DNA from: Leucocoprinus leucothites
Taxonomy: Eukaryota; Basidiomycota; Agaricomycetes; Agaricales; Agaricaceae
Assembly: GCA_013368445.1 (NCBI GenBank)
Contig: JAACJO010000001.1
Location: 1,240,001-1,304,000, forward strand
DNA length: 64,000 nucleotides
Direction: 5' to 3'
The notes beneath the pieces are model-generated. The model did no database searches. It was not told the origin of the DNA and saw nothing but the letters and a program-made list of their open reading frames with translations. How positions within the stretch are numbered: the first letter of the stretch is position 1; each line of letters begins with the position of its first letter. Below, piece after piece: positions 22,727 through 35,087 of this stretch. Made by a program: the position numbers and the translations under genes.

Positions 22727-23566
22727 CCCACAGAGGAAGGGTAAGTACAACGATGGTTGAAAGCGCCAGCTGAAGGAGCAGATACTTATCATATCGGATC
22801 TTCTGGTAGGTGTGGTACAAGGCGGGGGCTAGGGGGGCAAGGTAGCAGCGAGGAAGAGAGCAAGAGGAAGGGTTAAGAGGGAGAGAGGTTGCGGAGGGTT
22901 GTAACTTGTATGGGGAAAGTCCCGTCCTCACGAGTCACAGCACACTAAGCCCAGGCGGCGGAACTCACCGGCCGAGTTAAACTAAACAACTACCACTACT
23001 ACCACTGACAAAAATGGCAGCTAGCTACTGGTTAACAAATCCTCCTCTGCGGGTTTAATTCGTGAAGAAATTAAACGGGGTGTAAGTGGTAATTATGACG
23101 TTGTTGGGCCGGGTCCGGTTGAGTGGACGATGTGTTTGCCGACGCTTAGATGAACGACGGGACGACAAATCCCGCGGTGTATCGGGAATGGTTCAGCGTC
23201 GCTGTGTTGTGTCTGGGAGATGTGGCCATGGTGACTGTCAGCTGGGATTCCTTAGTATAACTGCTCGTTGGGTCCAGTTGCATTAGGGTTTCTCTGATGT
23301 ACACTTGTATATATACACGATTTTCTTCCAGCATTAAGGTGACAAGCGTAACACATGAGACAGTTTATCAGAATCACGTAGCTTCTATATACCCCTCTGC
23401 GAAATCTTCCAGCTAGAACCTCGGCTCCTCAAGCTCTAGTGCAGTGGCTCACCAGTCAAATGCAGGGTCGGTAGACAGCAGTACTGAGCGCCAATCAGAG
23501 CCTAGCATCGATCACGGGCCGAGGAGCTAATTCCGGCATCCTTCTCATCACCTTTACCATCTGCTT
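22727..23566. other. Divergent intergenic region between UBC8 and RING gene
   Basis: These 840 bp contain the promoters of two divergent genes. A long C/T-rich tract on the minus strand lies just upstream of UBC8 (about 22806-22885). Nothing else was recognised and no exon was supported. Confidence 0.5.
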
Positions 23567-25006
23567 ATGCCTGCTGCTGGCCCCAGTACAGCTCGGCGGT
23601 CACCTCGAAAAGCAAAAGTCGTCGAATCAGAGACGAAACATGATCCCGTTGACAGGAATGGTATAGAAGTAGAGGGTGATGCTGAGAAGGATAGCGACAG
23701 TGACGAGGAGAGCATGATACAGGCGCGAAGATAATCCTCTTTTACTATGCCAATACACTCTCACAAGTTGTGGTTGTCTGCATAGGTCCAAATGAAAGCT
23801 TTTATGAGGAATGTACGGAAACTCGAGGGCAGTCTGAAGCAGCTGTGGAAGGAAAATCGGAATTTGAAGCGCCAATTGGATGTTTACAAGGAAGGAGCCC
23901 CAACCACGCCGAGGAGGAGGACTGCTGCAAACATCGAGAATGAGATCAGAATGCAGAACCTAGAGGACAAGATTGAGAAGCTAGAAGAAGTGAGCTCTTG
24001 GGTGGCCAGCCTTGTATTGTGTACTCACTTGGAAATAGAGGAATAATATCCTAAACAAGAGAATCAAGAAGGTGCGAACGCGTACCCACCATCGTCAGAT
24101 CACGTATTCACCTAGGGGGCACAGCTGCAACGGGATCAATTAAAAGCAGAGGCAGACGCACTCAAACGTGATGCAGAGGACGAGGTGGGTGATCCAGACG
24201 GCTTTAGCAACATGAGAAAGGTTCGTGGGCCGAATTGTAATACTATAGTACTTCAATACTGACAACGTACAGCTACTGCGGAGGTTCTGTGACATGATGA
24301 GTATAACTGCCCTCGTGGATCAAGATGAACTAGACGAGAAGGGAAAAGACACTTGCCCTATTTGCATGGAGCGGATTCGGCTATCCAAAGGCTACGCGTG
24401 CGTCTATTTGGCTCAGTTCCTTTACGATTCTCTTTCATGTCCGGTTCAGAATGCCTTGTGACCATCTGGTTTGTGGAGAGTGCCTTCCGAGTATCAGTAA
24501 AGGAGCAGAAGAGACCGTGAAATGCCCTATGTGCCGACGAGTCCACCAAAGGGAAGACCTCGAGAAGCTTCAGTATACTGAGACTGAACGATGGGATGAG
24601 CTTCTGGCCATAGCAAATGCTCATTCTTGTATTGATTACGGTGGCGGGACTACAACTTCGGAAGAAGAGGAAGAAGACTTCATCGATGATGACGAAGACG
24701 AAGAGTCCAGGTAAACTCTCGGGCATCGAGGGGTTAGAACTTTGATAACTGATTTGCATTAGGACGAAGGCATCAGACCAAAATGAAGCAGAGGCTCAAG
24801 ATGGAGATGAAGAAGCCGATGTCGCGGCTGGTCAGGGTAATGAAGACCAGGATTACAAGGTGAAGAAAGAAGAGCCGGGCTCACCCAGGTTGACGCCAGA
24901 GCGTCCCGCCTCAAACTTGTATGCCAACTCGCCTACGAGTGAAAAGAGGAAAAGGATGCAAGATCTAATGCTGTCGAGGAGCTCAAAGAAACGAAGAGTA
25001 ATATAA
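23567..25006 (+). CDS. Coiled-coil RING-finger protein (putative E3 ligase)
   Basis: The protein is about 360 residues. It starts MPAAGPSTARRSPRKAKVVE at ATG 23567 and continues through an acidic segment. A coiled coil follows (MRNVRKLEGSLKQLWKEN; NEIRMQNLEDKIEKLEE), then LLRRFCDMMSITALVDQDEL. A C3HC4 RING finger reads CPICMERIRLSKGYAMPCDH, LVCGECLPSI and CPMCRRV, split by an intron after the GYA codons. Acidic and basic tails follow, ending SSKKRRVI. The stop is TAA 25004-25006. The first intron appears to use a GC donor (CAG|GCGCGA, 23723-23785), since no GT donor keeps the frame. The domain order resembles fungal chromatin or SUMO-related RING proteins, but I cannot name an orthologue. Targets are unknown. 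Confidence 0.78.
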
Positions 25007-25525
25007 CAGCTTGTAATCTGTGTAGATTATTTTCCCGGATCAGATTTATTTTGAGCTCACGGGGCGCGTCAGGGCGCGTCATTCGTGGTTGGCAGCTGTT
25101 GGCAGGGCAATGAATGAATAGATCGACGGCGATGAAATTCGGGGGCGGGAGCCAATCAGGATAGCCAAGGCTAAGTCACTCGCATGATCGAGTAGATCGC
25201 GTCGACGCGTATTGGGGCCTCAATATCAATATCCCCAGGAAAACATCTACAAAATATTCTACACAAAGCTCTCGCTCGCGATCTTGCGCCTCTACACCCT
25301 TCTGCACCTTCTGCACCTTCTAACGGCGTTCCAGGGCCTCCGAAATCGAGAATGGAGCGATGACATAAGGCATCGGCGTTCTACATTCTCCCAGTCGCGT
25401 AGGTCATGTGATCGCGCCGTGCTTTGGTTGAACTAAGAACTGGGCGGCGACGTCAAGCTCATTTCCCCCTTCGCCCAGAGATACCCTATGCTTTTCCTCC
25501 CCTAGTTCCGAAATCTACTTAACCA
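25007..25525. other. Intergenic stretch between two plus-strand genes
   Basis: These 519 bp hold the 3' region of the RING gene and the promoter of the first RhoGEF gene. A 10-base unit GGGCGCGTCA is repeated in tandem at 25062-25081. Nothing else was recognised. Confidence 0.5.
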
Positions 25526-28500
25526 ATGTCTCTTAGTATCTCTCCACGAAAGATCGTTCCTTTGGCCCCTGCAGATGATTCTCGGCCCCGGACAAGATCT
25601 CTTACCCAAGCCATTACCAGGCGTGTATTCTATTGCGGGGTAGTAGTAGAAGGCTCGGAAAATGGGAGGAGATTACCAGAAGGTCTGTATGCTTTTAGTT
25701 CCAATGCAAGGCTCCAGGCACTCAGTGGAGGTGTAGAAATCCAGGACCTTGTCCTTTCATTAGGACAGCCCATTTCATTCTCCACTAGTGAAATGTTTTC
25801 TTCAACCTCCAGCTCATCCACGTCCAACCCTGTAAGGATATCCTCCGAATTTTCACCAGAATGCCATCTACGGCGTATCCCATGTTGCGATGCTTCTTTC
25901 CGTCAAGAATACCCTGGGCTGATTGTTTTGAAATTGTAGGAACTGATCACCCAACGCCAGCGCAAGTTAACGGACACCTCTGCCCTCACCTCCGTCATAA
26001 ACGAACTCGTAGCAAGTGAACGCACTTATGTCAAACGACTCCAGATGCTCAAGAATGATTATGCTGATCCCCTTCGAAGGTCTGTATTCGGCGGAGAAGC
26101 CATCAACAAGAACGCTGACCCTCTATGAAGTTTTGCACGCAGCAAGGAAACGGCCATCATCCCCGCATATGAAGCCAAAACGCTCTTTGGCAATATTGAT
26201 AACCTCTTGCCGATCAATGAAGCTTTTCTTGTTGATCTGGAAAAGATGTTGGCTCTGAGTGGAGCAAAGACGGTTGGCGATGTCGCTCTACGACACTTCA
26301 AAGAACTCAGAGGTTTTGAGCAATATAAACAATACTATGTCAAGCGCGAAGATGCTCAACTGATATTTGAAAGAGAGGCTTCCAAGAGGTCTTCACGATT
26401 TGCTGCATATATTGACGTGCGTCTGTTACTTGTACACCTGTCAGTGTGCTGATGAATCGCTAGCATATTAAATATCAAGCTACTGATCCAAAGAACCGCG
26501 TGGGCCTACGAGAACTTCTTATGGAACCCGTGCAACGAATACCACGATACACCTTGCTTTTCCGGACTATGCTGAAGCACATGGCACCTGACGACCCACA
26601 ACGAGCCAAGATCATTGAAGCGGACGAGATCGCCAGCAAGATTGCCCTTGCAGAAGCTGACGAGCAGACAAAGCGAGCGGCTGTATTCTATTGCTTGACT
26701 GCAACGATTGATGGCTTCCCTCCCGACCTATTTTCCAACTCGCGCAAATTCATTGATTGCATTGATGTCGAAGATATCCTTTCCGAGCCTTCTATATCGT
26801 CAGGAGCTTCTTCCGCAAGTATAGCAGCTAGCTTGCTTCATTGTACACTTTTCCTTTTTGACGACAAAATCGTGATCGTGAAGCGGCCAAGTGGTGATAA
26901 AGGTGGAAAAGTGTTGACGGGGTTGGATGAGTTGGACAAAGTGACGAAAGCTGGAGGTATTCCGACAGGGAAGAAGAAGAGTGGGATGTCGTGCAAGGGT
27001 GTTCTCGATGTTACAGATGTTGTAGCCACTGACGTGGGCGGAGCTGGTTTGTGACCTGTCAAGTCTTTACTCGACCCCTGGCCTGATGATAGATTTCTAC
27101 CAGATTTTCACCTGTACCTGGAGAGTCCACCACAAGACCAAACCGAACGGTGGTCAGGTCGTCCATTCCGGTCATTCACCGTTGTACACCCTCCGATACC
27201 CGCAGGCTTTGATCTTCCACAAACAGAGTCTGACAAGCAGCGATTTCTTGGAAACCTGTGGCATGTCCAAGCGATGTACCGTTCTCGTACCGGCCAGTCC
27301 GTTGTCCTTTCTTCTGACGAGCATGAAGTCGAGTGTCGTGCTGGGAAGACTACGATGGCGCGCACTTATTTCAACGTTTACCAGCGTACTGCTTTCTTAC
27401 AAGAGCAGAAGAAGGTGTGTTATTCCGATGTTTTCGCAATTCAAACTTTTGCTGAATTCTGAGGTCACGTACTTAGACCAAGATCATTGTCCATATTGAT
27501 CCTCTCGGGTCTGCTGATCCGATCCCGTTCGGCATTGGAGCCCCGCCGTTTGCTCGCATTCGCGTACAACCGTTGGCAGGAGGCCTTTGTCGGTACTCTG
27601 TATCGTCAAATGACCCAGACGACGAGCCCGAAGAGGACATTGTCCAGACAGAACGCGTTCCAAACCGTGTTATTCAAACCAGTAAGCTTTCACTCGTTTC
27701 TTAAGCCCCATGACAAACACTTACCCCATATCCAAAGTCCATCAATTCGGACTTTTTGAGTTTAAGACGGGGAAGAACTCTTTGCCGTCGACCCCAACGA
27801 GTCGTTCGCGTGTTGCGAGGTTCGGCCTCGATGCAATCTCGCGGAATCTATTTAATGGTCGTCCTGGCTCCGCGATGGACTTTTTCGCTGGTTCTATCAA
27901 TGGCCATAGAAGGGCAAAATCGTCGACGATCAGTCGATCGTCAACGTATACAACTACCAATACCACTGGTGATGGTAGTGTGGCCAAATTCTCATCCAGG
28001 TCGAATTCTACGGCTGCCACGACAGTGTTTTCCATGGATGAGGATGCGTCGTTCTTTACTTCGAAGTCATCCAAGACAGGCTCAAAGAAGTTGTTCAACA
28101 GAGCGAGATCGCCGGCTGCATCTGCGTCCGAGTCCGACAGGGATATAAGTCGCCCTGTGTCTCGTGCCGGGTCCCTGACTGTGCCCTCACAAGAAACAGG
28201 ACCGGAATACAGTGATTACGAGGATGAAGACGGGACGATACAGGAGAAGATCAAGGACATCGATTCTTCGGATTACAACCTCGCCATGCAGCTGGAACTG
28301 GCTCGCCAAAATAGTTTACATCAACATGTCAAACCCGGTTTGTCTCTGGACATACCTCTCGGAGATACCGTTTACGAAGGTATGTTTTCTTCGTGCGTCA
28401 AAGTTTGTTTTGTAGCTTAGGTTAACTGAAACCCTGGATTCATTCAGAGGACCCACCAACATCATTACGTCCAACCCCGACGGAGGCTGGCAACCATCGA

Positions 28501-30162
28501 CCGATCTCGCCCCGACCAGAATCATTAGCAACCCCTGAACAAATATCCCGCCCTCTATCCAGACAGTCTGATCGTCGACCAATGGGGCCTCGGAGTGTTT
28601 CCCCTATTCCTATCCCAAGGAGTCCAGAGAGTCCTAGCGAATTGCCATACCTCTCCGACGACCCTGGCTCCGAGCATTCACCGAGAGCATCACCCGAACC
28701 AACCCCGTCCTCGTCAACATCCTCGCTCTCGGTGCCGTCAAATCCAACGCCCATACCACGAAGCAAACGCCAGCAGTTTACACGCCACCAGCCGCATCAA
28801 AGCAATCCCGAGGCGACGCCGAGAGCTTCAGGTTCAAGTTCCTCTTCGGCTGCCCCGACAGCTATTGCTTTCCCTACTGGTGTAGGTGGTGCAAGTTTGC
28901 CGAGTCATGGGCACGTAGAGCCTCTGTCAATAAAGAAGAAGAATTCCGGCCGGGCGTCGACGGTCAGCACATCGCCTCTCGCCAGGAGGAGTCTGGTCCG
29001 AAACTCGCCCTTGAGTCGACCTGGTAATAGTCGTGTGGTGTCTCCCAAGCGTGTGTCGCCGCAGTTCAAGAAAGCGAAACACGTTTCGCGCTCGTCTACA
29101 TCAAGTATCAATACGGAGACACTGGATAATATAACGCAGTTAGCTGTAACGACGAAGGAGGATGTGAGTTTGTCTACTGCACTTTACGTCATCCATTTCA
29201 GCTGACACTCTGATAGATTGAGGCGTCAAGGCGGGTGGTGAAAAAGATCAAGGTGGAAGTTGAAGGCCATCGCTTGTCAAGCTCCCGGAGTTCATATCAC
29301 GAAGATCCATACTCGCGGCCTTCTTCACCCGATAAGTCCCAACGCATACCTCAGGGAACACCGAGCGCACCTCTTGTAAGTAAAACATATTCTGTCTTTT
29401 GTTCCTGGTGCGACATCACTTTTTTTCTCGTGGCGCTCCAATAGACAAAGGAGGCTCGGGCTCGAATGGAGGAAATGCGCGCCCTGATCGGCAAGCGGCA
29501 AACGGCAGATTATGCACCTGTAGCGAAGGTGCAACGGACAAGCATATTCGGCGAAGCAGCTCCTCGATCACTTCCAGCTGCAGGAGGTTCCGATGAAATC
29601 TCGCGAAAACTGGAGGGTTTGATATCTGACGTGGACAAGAACCTCGTACAAGCTTTGTCACATCAAGATGCACTGCAAAACGAAATCAAGACTTTCACCG
29701 CTCAATTTAGGGAGGTTTGTAGCACCTTTTCCCCCCTGTTATCTTCTAATTTCACCCCGCTGATGTCACTCTTATGATGCACAGAAAGCAATCGAGTTGG
29801 AACGCACCAAGCTTGATCTGCAGAACTCCAAGAGACAATGTGGACTTGTGAAGAGCCTATTGGCAGATGCTACGGCTGAGAAGGAAATCATGTATGAAGC
29901 CTTCAATGAAGAACTCGACAACATGTACAACGATGCAAGTCTCCCGGACGACGAGGCCTGGAAGGCCATGGCCAAAGATTTGCAGACGACTAAGGAATCT
30001 AGGAATAACCTGAGTCGCGAAAACTCGTGAGTCTATCAGCGCTCGTCCAAACTTTATGTAGCTCAAACAACCCTCAGGCAAATGAAGCGCCAAATTGCCG
30101 AACTCGAATCTCAACAGGCGGAGTGGGCCACTCTACTCCGCGCTAACGGTCTGATCTCATAG
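25526..30162 (+). CDS. RhoGEF (DH domain) protein with coiled-coil C-terminus
   Basis: A guanine-nucleotide exchange factor of the Dbl family, expected to activate Rho/Cdc42 GTPases in polarity or cytokinesis. After an N-terminal segment (MSLSISPRKIVPLAPADDS) the DH domain begins ALTSVINELVASERTYVKRL. It continues AFLVDLEKML, GFEQYKQYYVK and GLRELLMEPVQRIPRYTLL, the last being the conserved helix of DH domains. A PH-like region follows with inserts (LLHCTLFLFDDKIVIVKR; FHLYLESPPQ; RFLGNLWHVQAMYRSRTGQ). A long Ser/Pro-rich middle has phosphosite-like repeats. The C-terminus is a coiled coil (KAIELERTKLDLQNSKRQ; MKRQIAELESQQAEWATLL). It is about 1,360 residues with around ten introns. The start ATG is at 25526 and the stop TAG at 30160-30162. 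The target GTPase cannot be read from sequence. Confidence 0.85.
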
Positions 30163-30604
30163 ACATTTGACATAACTCATCCTATCAACTTTTTCATATT
30201 TCATCTTCGGTTATTCAGCTCATCTGTGTTCATCATTTGCATTTACTGTACATTATGGGCAGCATATTTATGATTTCTGGGTTTACGGACTTTCGCAACT
30301 CGCTTTTTTAGCTACTCCATGTAACGTTTGTTTACTCTACTTTGCTCCACTGGTTTGGTAGCATTCTAAATGACCAATGCTCGCTGAATGTTTTCCACAA
30401 TATACCATTCTTGGTTGTGAATTCTAAAGCAACATGACTATGAATAAGAATATTATGATTATATTGTGACTAAGGCTAATAAGGTATGGGTGGATGAAGT
30501 AAGAATGCTGTATGCGTGAAGGAATGTAGAAATGCAATTGATGGTGATGTGATGTCGTAGAACCGTACAGTGTAGAAGGGGAAAAAACTTTATAATGCAT
30601 ATCT
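30163..30604. other. Convergent spacer between the two RhoGEF genes
   Basis: This 442 bp AT-rich spacer lies between the two stop codons and presumably holds both 3' untranslated regions. No feature was recognised. Confidence 0.6.
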
Positions 30605-33600
30605 TCATCTTGAAAGGGGTCTTTCCTCATCGGGTGCAGTACTCCGAGCCCTTCGCCGAAGACTCTTCCTCAGAGTGAAGCGTCTTAGAAGAGGAGGGGG
30701 GGAAGGACGCTCTATCCTCACTTCGTCTGACCCCAACTGACTTGACGGTGACTGCGGACTCGATTGACCAGAGCGAGTAAAAAAACCTTTTACACTCCGG
30801 ACGAAGGACTTGGAGCCCCGACGACTCAGCGACAGTGGGGAACTTGGTCGGCTGAGAGGATTGCTTCTTACAGAAGCTGGTGCTGTCAGTGGTACATTAT
30901 ACCCCAGCGGGGACGTCGATGAAGCAGAGAGAGTGGCTGGTGTCATGGCTGTTTGCCGGGGAGGCAACGCTTGGAGACTCAACCTCTTCCCACTCCTCCG
31001 CGCAGACAATGGAAGGGGAGGCACATCTGGAGGCAGCCGAGTCTCGAACGCAGTCATGCTATCGCACCGCGGTTTCCGCCGCGGTATCCTAAGGCTCTCC
31101 TGCTTTGAAAGACGATTTTTTGCCAATCCAGCTACGCTGATGGCAGAATGGGAGCGTGAAAAGCCCGAACCTTCCCCGTATTGGTATGATGGTTGAGGAA
31201 ACAAGACTTCATCATGCAAACTTGCTTGCAAACGTGCGGAAAGGCAAACTTGTGAAGCGACGTCCTGGAGCTCGTGATCAATCTGAAGACGACCACTAAT
31301 TAAAGAACGGTTGATATAGATAGAATTAGGATCATGCCCCATCGGGGCAAAGATGGACTTGATAGAAGCAGTGGAAGAGCGTTGGTTGGGATGACGGGAT
31401 TGATCCTGGAGAGCCGCAATGTCACTTTTTCTCAGCGTCAGTTTCCTGCGACGGATGGATGGTGTTGATAGTTCAGTATCCGAAGCTCCCGGTATTGGAT
31501 GCGCCGAAGTGTTGGGTGTGAGACCGTCGGTCCGCAAGTCACCTGAACGTGTTCCTTTTCTAATAACCTTGAAGCTGGGAAGAGGCTCATTGCACCATGT
31601 GGGCTCCTGTTGCTTCGAGTTCGAGATGGCCTTCAGCCAAATATTCATCTCCCTTTGGCAAGCAGCGGCTAACTCGAAGTGGATGGTTTTGGAAGATAGT
31701 CGGAAAGAACATGGAAGCATTGCTTTGGATAAAAGTCAAAACGGGAGGGTCCTAAAATCAACTATGAACAGACCTTCTTCAGAATCACCACCTGTTATCT
31801 CGAAGTTGTTGAGTGAGAACCAATGCCTAGGTTCGTATCTCTTCCCCTTATAAACTTTGGCGAGGATAAGGTACCCTCCTGAGTACAGAAATACTCCCAA
31901 GTACTTTGCTGTGATAGTCTGAAGCTGTCCAAACGATCGGCGAGGTGTATAATACATGACATCCAAGGCGCCGGAAAGAAGGCAAGGCCCAAGCGATGAA
32001 AGAAATGCTGGCGTCAGCGTATGCACTGGGGAAGTGGGCGAGACCGGCGAACTCTGAGTAAGTGAAGGCGAGGGAGGTGGCAAAGCGAATCGAGAGATGA
32101 TCAAAGAAGACTTGCTGATTGCCTCACGTTTTCTGCGAGCCTCGTCAACCGAAGATGCAACGCCACGCATGACCTGAATCGCATCTTGAATTGTAACAGT
32201 GATTTCGCCAGGCTCAATGAAAGAGCTCCTGGGCATCAGCTGTTGGAGGAGTAGGGGATATTTGCAGATACGTTGCACGGGTTTGATCAGGTAGTCTGTA
32301 AACACAAGCCGTGGGTGCCTGGGTTCGACTGCAGCAGCACGATCCGACTCCTTGGTACTTTGGACAGCCGTTTTGGATGTTGGGGTGACCGTAGACATTG
32401 TACGCCGTCGTTTCTGCTCTGTCTTGCCACCTGAAGGTACATCAAGAAGGCCATTACGACTCTTGTTTCGGCTGAGGTCAAAAATGTGACTGTTCTCCTC
32501 CAGTGCATCTAGTTTCGCAATCGTAATCCAACAACGCTGTTCAAATGTCTCCCATTCTACGGGATGTTGCGATACCACTCTCCTAATCAGATTTAGCGCT
32601 TCAGGGTGACCCGCACAAAGCGTCTGGTACGCTTCAAACTTGGGAGCCTGTGACTAGATGAGTAGCTGTACAGCTTGGGGGAAAGTGGGGCCTACCTCTG
32701 TAATGAACCTCTTTGATACGGCCTCAAGGGCGGATGCCAGTGCTGAGAAGAGGCCAGGATCGGGCCTCGAACAGTTTTTGGTGCCAAGAGTATCGGACAA
32801 ACTAAAAGATGACACAATTCTTCGAAGAGAAACGACGAAATCCTCGTGGATCCGCAGAATATCCCTCAGATTTCGAGTTATGAGGCCGATCTCTCCCTCA
32901 GAGAAAAGGGGCCGCATGGAAGTAGAGGAAGTAGATGGCGCCAATCCATCAGCCGGCGAAAGCGTTTGGCCGGCATACGCATTTACCCATGGTCCTGTGG
33001 AGAAAGATGCAGAGGCCCGAGCAAAGGCCGACGCTCGCACTTCAATTGTTGCCAGACGCTGGATATATGCCTTCAAAAATGCTAGATTAGTAGAGATCCG
33101 ACATTGAATTGAATGAAAGAAATACCCACTATAAGCAATATTCGCAAATCCTTGACATAATCTATCTCAGTTGATAGCAACTCCTGCAAAGTATGAAAAA
33201 TCCGCATCACATCCTTCATTTCTCGCGTTTGTACGTCAGCTAGCAACCCATATCCCTCGCAGGTATCAGCAGGGCTGAATTCGACCACAGAAGGCGCATA
33301 TTCCACATTCGAACAATCATCAACGTCTTTGGGTAAACAGAAGATAGGTCGGGAGCGCTCGGATTGGTGACCGTGGCCATCTTCGAAGGTGAACGCTTGA
33401 GAAAGACAAGATTTAGGCAAAGGCTCAGAAGTCAGGGTCGGGGACGAAATTGCTCGAGAGCGCGGCGACATGTTAGGGACCGAAAGGCAACGTTTCAGCC
33501 GAGTTGCTGGGCTGTCGGCTATGGCATGCGGCGGAGTCGAGGCTGGGAATGAGGCAGATGGCGAGACAGGACTCGATGGTCTCCAAGTGTCGTAAGACGA

Positions 33601-34053
33601 TAGATTACGGATATGCTTATGAGGTGGAGTGGGCGGGGTAGATATCCAGGTAGGTGCTGCAAATAATACGCGCAGCGACATCTGTGAATTGGGTGGGGTT
33701 TTGTCCAGCGTCAAGTCACGAGTCTGATTTACAACAGCATCCGAGTCAGTTTGAGGACGCTGTGTATCTGCCGATGACGGTTGAAAACTGGGACTTGGTG
33801 AGCATACAGGCGATGCTGCGATTGTCGGGAGTGGAAGGAAGCCTCCAATAGCGAGTTTAGTGGGCGAAGAGGACCTTGCGAAGTGTAACGAAAGATCAGT
33901 GGTGCGAGATGGTGAGGCTGGAACGGACGGTGATGGTGGGGTGTTCGGATTTTGTGAAACCGTTGGGAATGGGCTTGCAGTATTCTTGCGCCCGGGAAAT
34001 AATACTGGCGGCAATGATACTGGGAATGGCACAGGAGGAGGCAAAACCTCCAT
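30605..34053 (-). CDS. RhoGEF with DH and PH domains
   Basis: A second Dbl-family exchange factor, about 1,070 residues. It starts at ATG 34051-34053 (MEVLPPPVPFPVSL); the TTG six bases upstream is not used. The Pro/Ser-rich N-terminus (about 280 residues) precedes the DH domain: IFHTLQELLSTEIDYVKDLR, then SEGEIGLITRNLRDILRIHE, AYQTLCAGHPEALNL, and FTDYLIKPVQRICKYPLLLQ, the diagnostic helix. A low-complexity insert (PSGGKTEQKRRRTMSTVTPT) interrupts the DH domain before that helix. A PH domain follows (YLGVFLYSGGYLILAKVYKG; HWFSLNNFEITGG; TIHFELAAACQREMNIWLKA). A basic Ser-rich tail ends APDEERPLSR with stop TGA 30605-30607. There are about four short introns. It shares little with its neighbour outside the DH core. 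Confidence 0.85.
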
Positions 34054-35087
34054 TATCAATGGCTGGCGGGGAAAGTGGCGTACAATCGACCTAGGGTCTT
34101 TATATATATAAATTCTGAATGTGGAGAAAATAATAGAAACCGTACCAAACTAGCAGACGGGATTGAAATGATGCTGACTTGGAGTACCGTCAGGCCTGGG
34201 ATAAGCGGGAGGACGAGTAGGTAATGGCGGGGACTGGAGCCAAGGCTAGAAGTCTGAGCGGGAGGACAAAGAAGGACAAAGGGTGGGGTAGCAGATAGTT
34301 GACGGCAAGATTAAACAAATATATTTTGCGACCCACACACCCTCAAATGGCCCAGTGTACACTCGTTGAGATCTCGTGCGATTGCCCAGGTTCAATCCAC
34401 GGCGTCTGATTCGCCCCGAGAACCAAGTCATTCTTACTTCATGTATTGGCATTCAAGTATTCTCGCGTATGCCATTTCGTGTTTTCCGTCTGTGAGAGGT
34501 CCGATAAAGCGACGCCGTCATGATCGGTCAGCATCGGATGAGGACTGAGGACATGACCATGCAGAACATACCTTTTTTGGCTGACCCGAAATAGCCATTA
34601 TGTATCCTTCTTCGGACCCTGCCTCAGGCCTCAGGGTGCGCATGAAATTTAGAATTCGACGCGCGTAAGCACCCCATTGAGCATTCGATTCGAGCTAAAC
34701 GAGCGCAAATCTAAAGCGAATTACAATTAACATGGTAATACCCCACAACGTGGCAGAGCATGGCGCAAACAGCAGACCATTGGGGCATGCGCCTCGTGTC
34801 AGTGATGAGTGTCTGGCGGGATATACACCTGGATTATTAAGTATGTTGCCTGAGGCGTTTTAGGATTGTTGCTGCGGTCAGGAATCAATATAGTGCTTGA
34901 CTTCGGACCTGTTGATCCGTTCTAGTCCCCAAAAGGAAGAAGATATCAACGAATATGATTTACAATAAACCGAGATCAAAGGATATCAAATAGATACTAT
35001 ACTAGAAGCCCAAGAAATGAGAAGGGAATCACAAAATGCAAAACGCAAAACCACAGGAACAAAAATCAAGGATGAAGAGCATATGAT
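34054..35087. other. Intergenic stretch, nothing coding recognised
   Basis: These 1.03 kb hold the promoter of the minus-strand RhoGEF at one end and the 3' region of the F-box/LRR paralogue at the other. A tRNA-like B-box match at 34388-34397 was examined and rejected. No other signal was found. Confidence 0.5.
34099..34114 (-). promoter_or_regulatory. TATA-box-like element upstream of second RhoGEF
   Basis: TTTATATATATAAA lies about 48 bases before the ATG of the minus-strand RhoGEF gene. The distance fits a TATA element with a short leader. Confidence 0.45.

Noticed and set aside
22671..22931. N-terminal extension of UBC8 with a hydrophobic helix
   Set aside because: The frame is open upstream but starts with GTG, and UBC8 proteins have no such leader; it probably reflects the 5' untranslated region.
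23723..23740. AT-AC (U12-type) intron beginning ATAATCCTC in the RING gene
   Set aside because: The intron ends in AG, the donor does not match ATATCCTT, and a GC-AG reading keeps the frame better.
30605..34053. Bud3 orthology for the second RhoGEF
   Set aside because: The domain order is only generic DH-PH and no Bud3-specific motif was seen, so no symbol was given.
34380..34400. B-box-like GGTTCAATCC suggesting a tRNA
   Set aside because: The flanking bases do not pair as a T-stem, and no A box or acceptor stem was found at the right distance.
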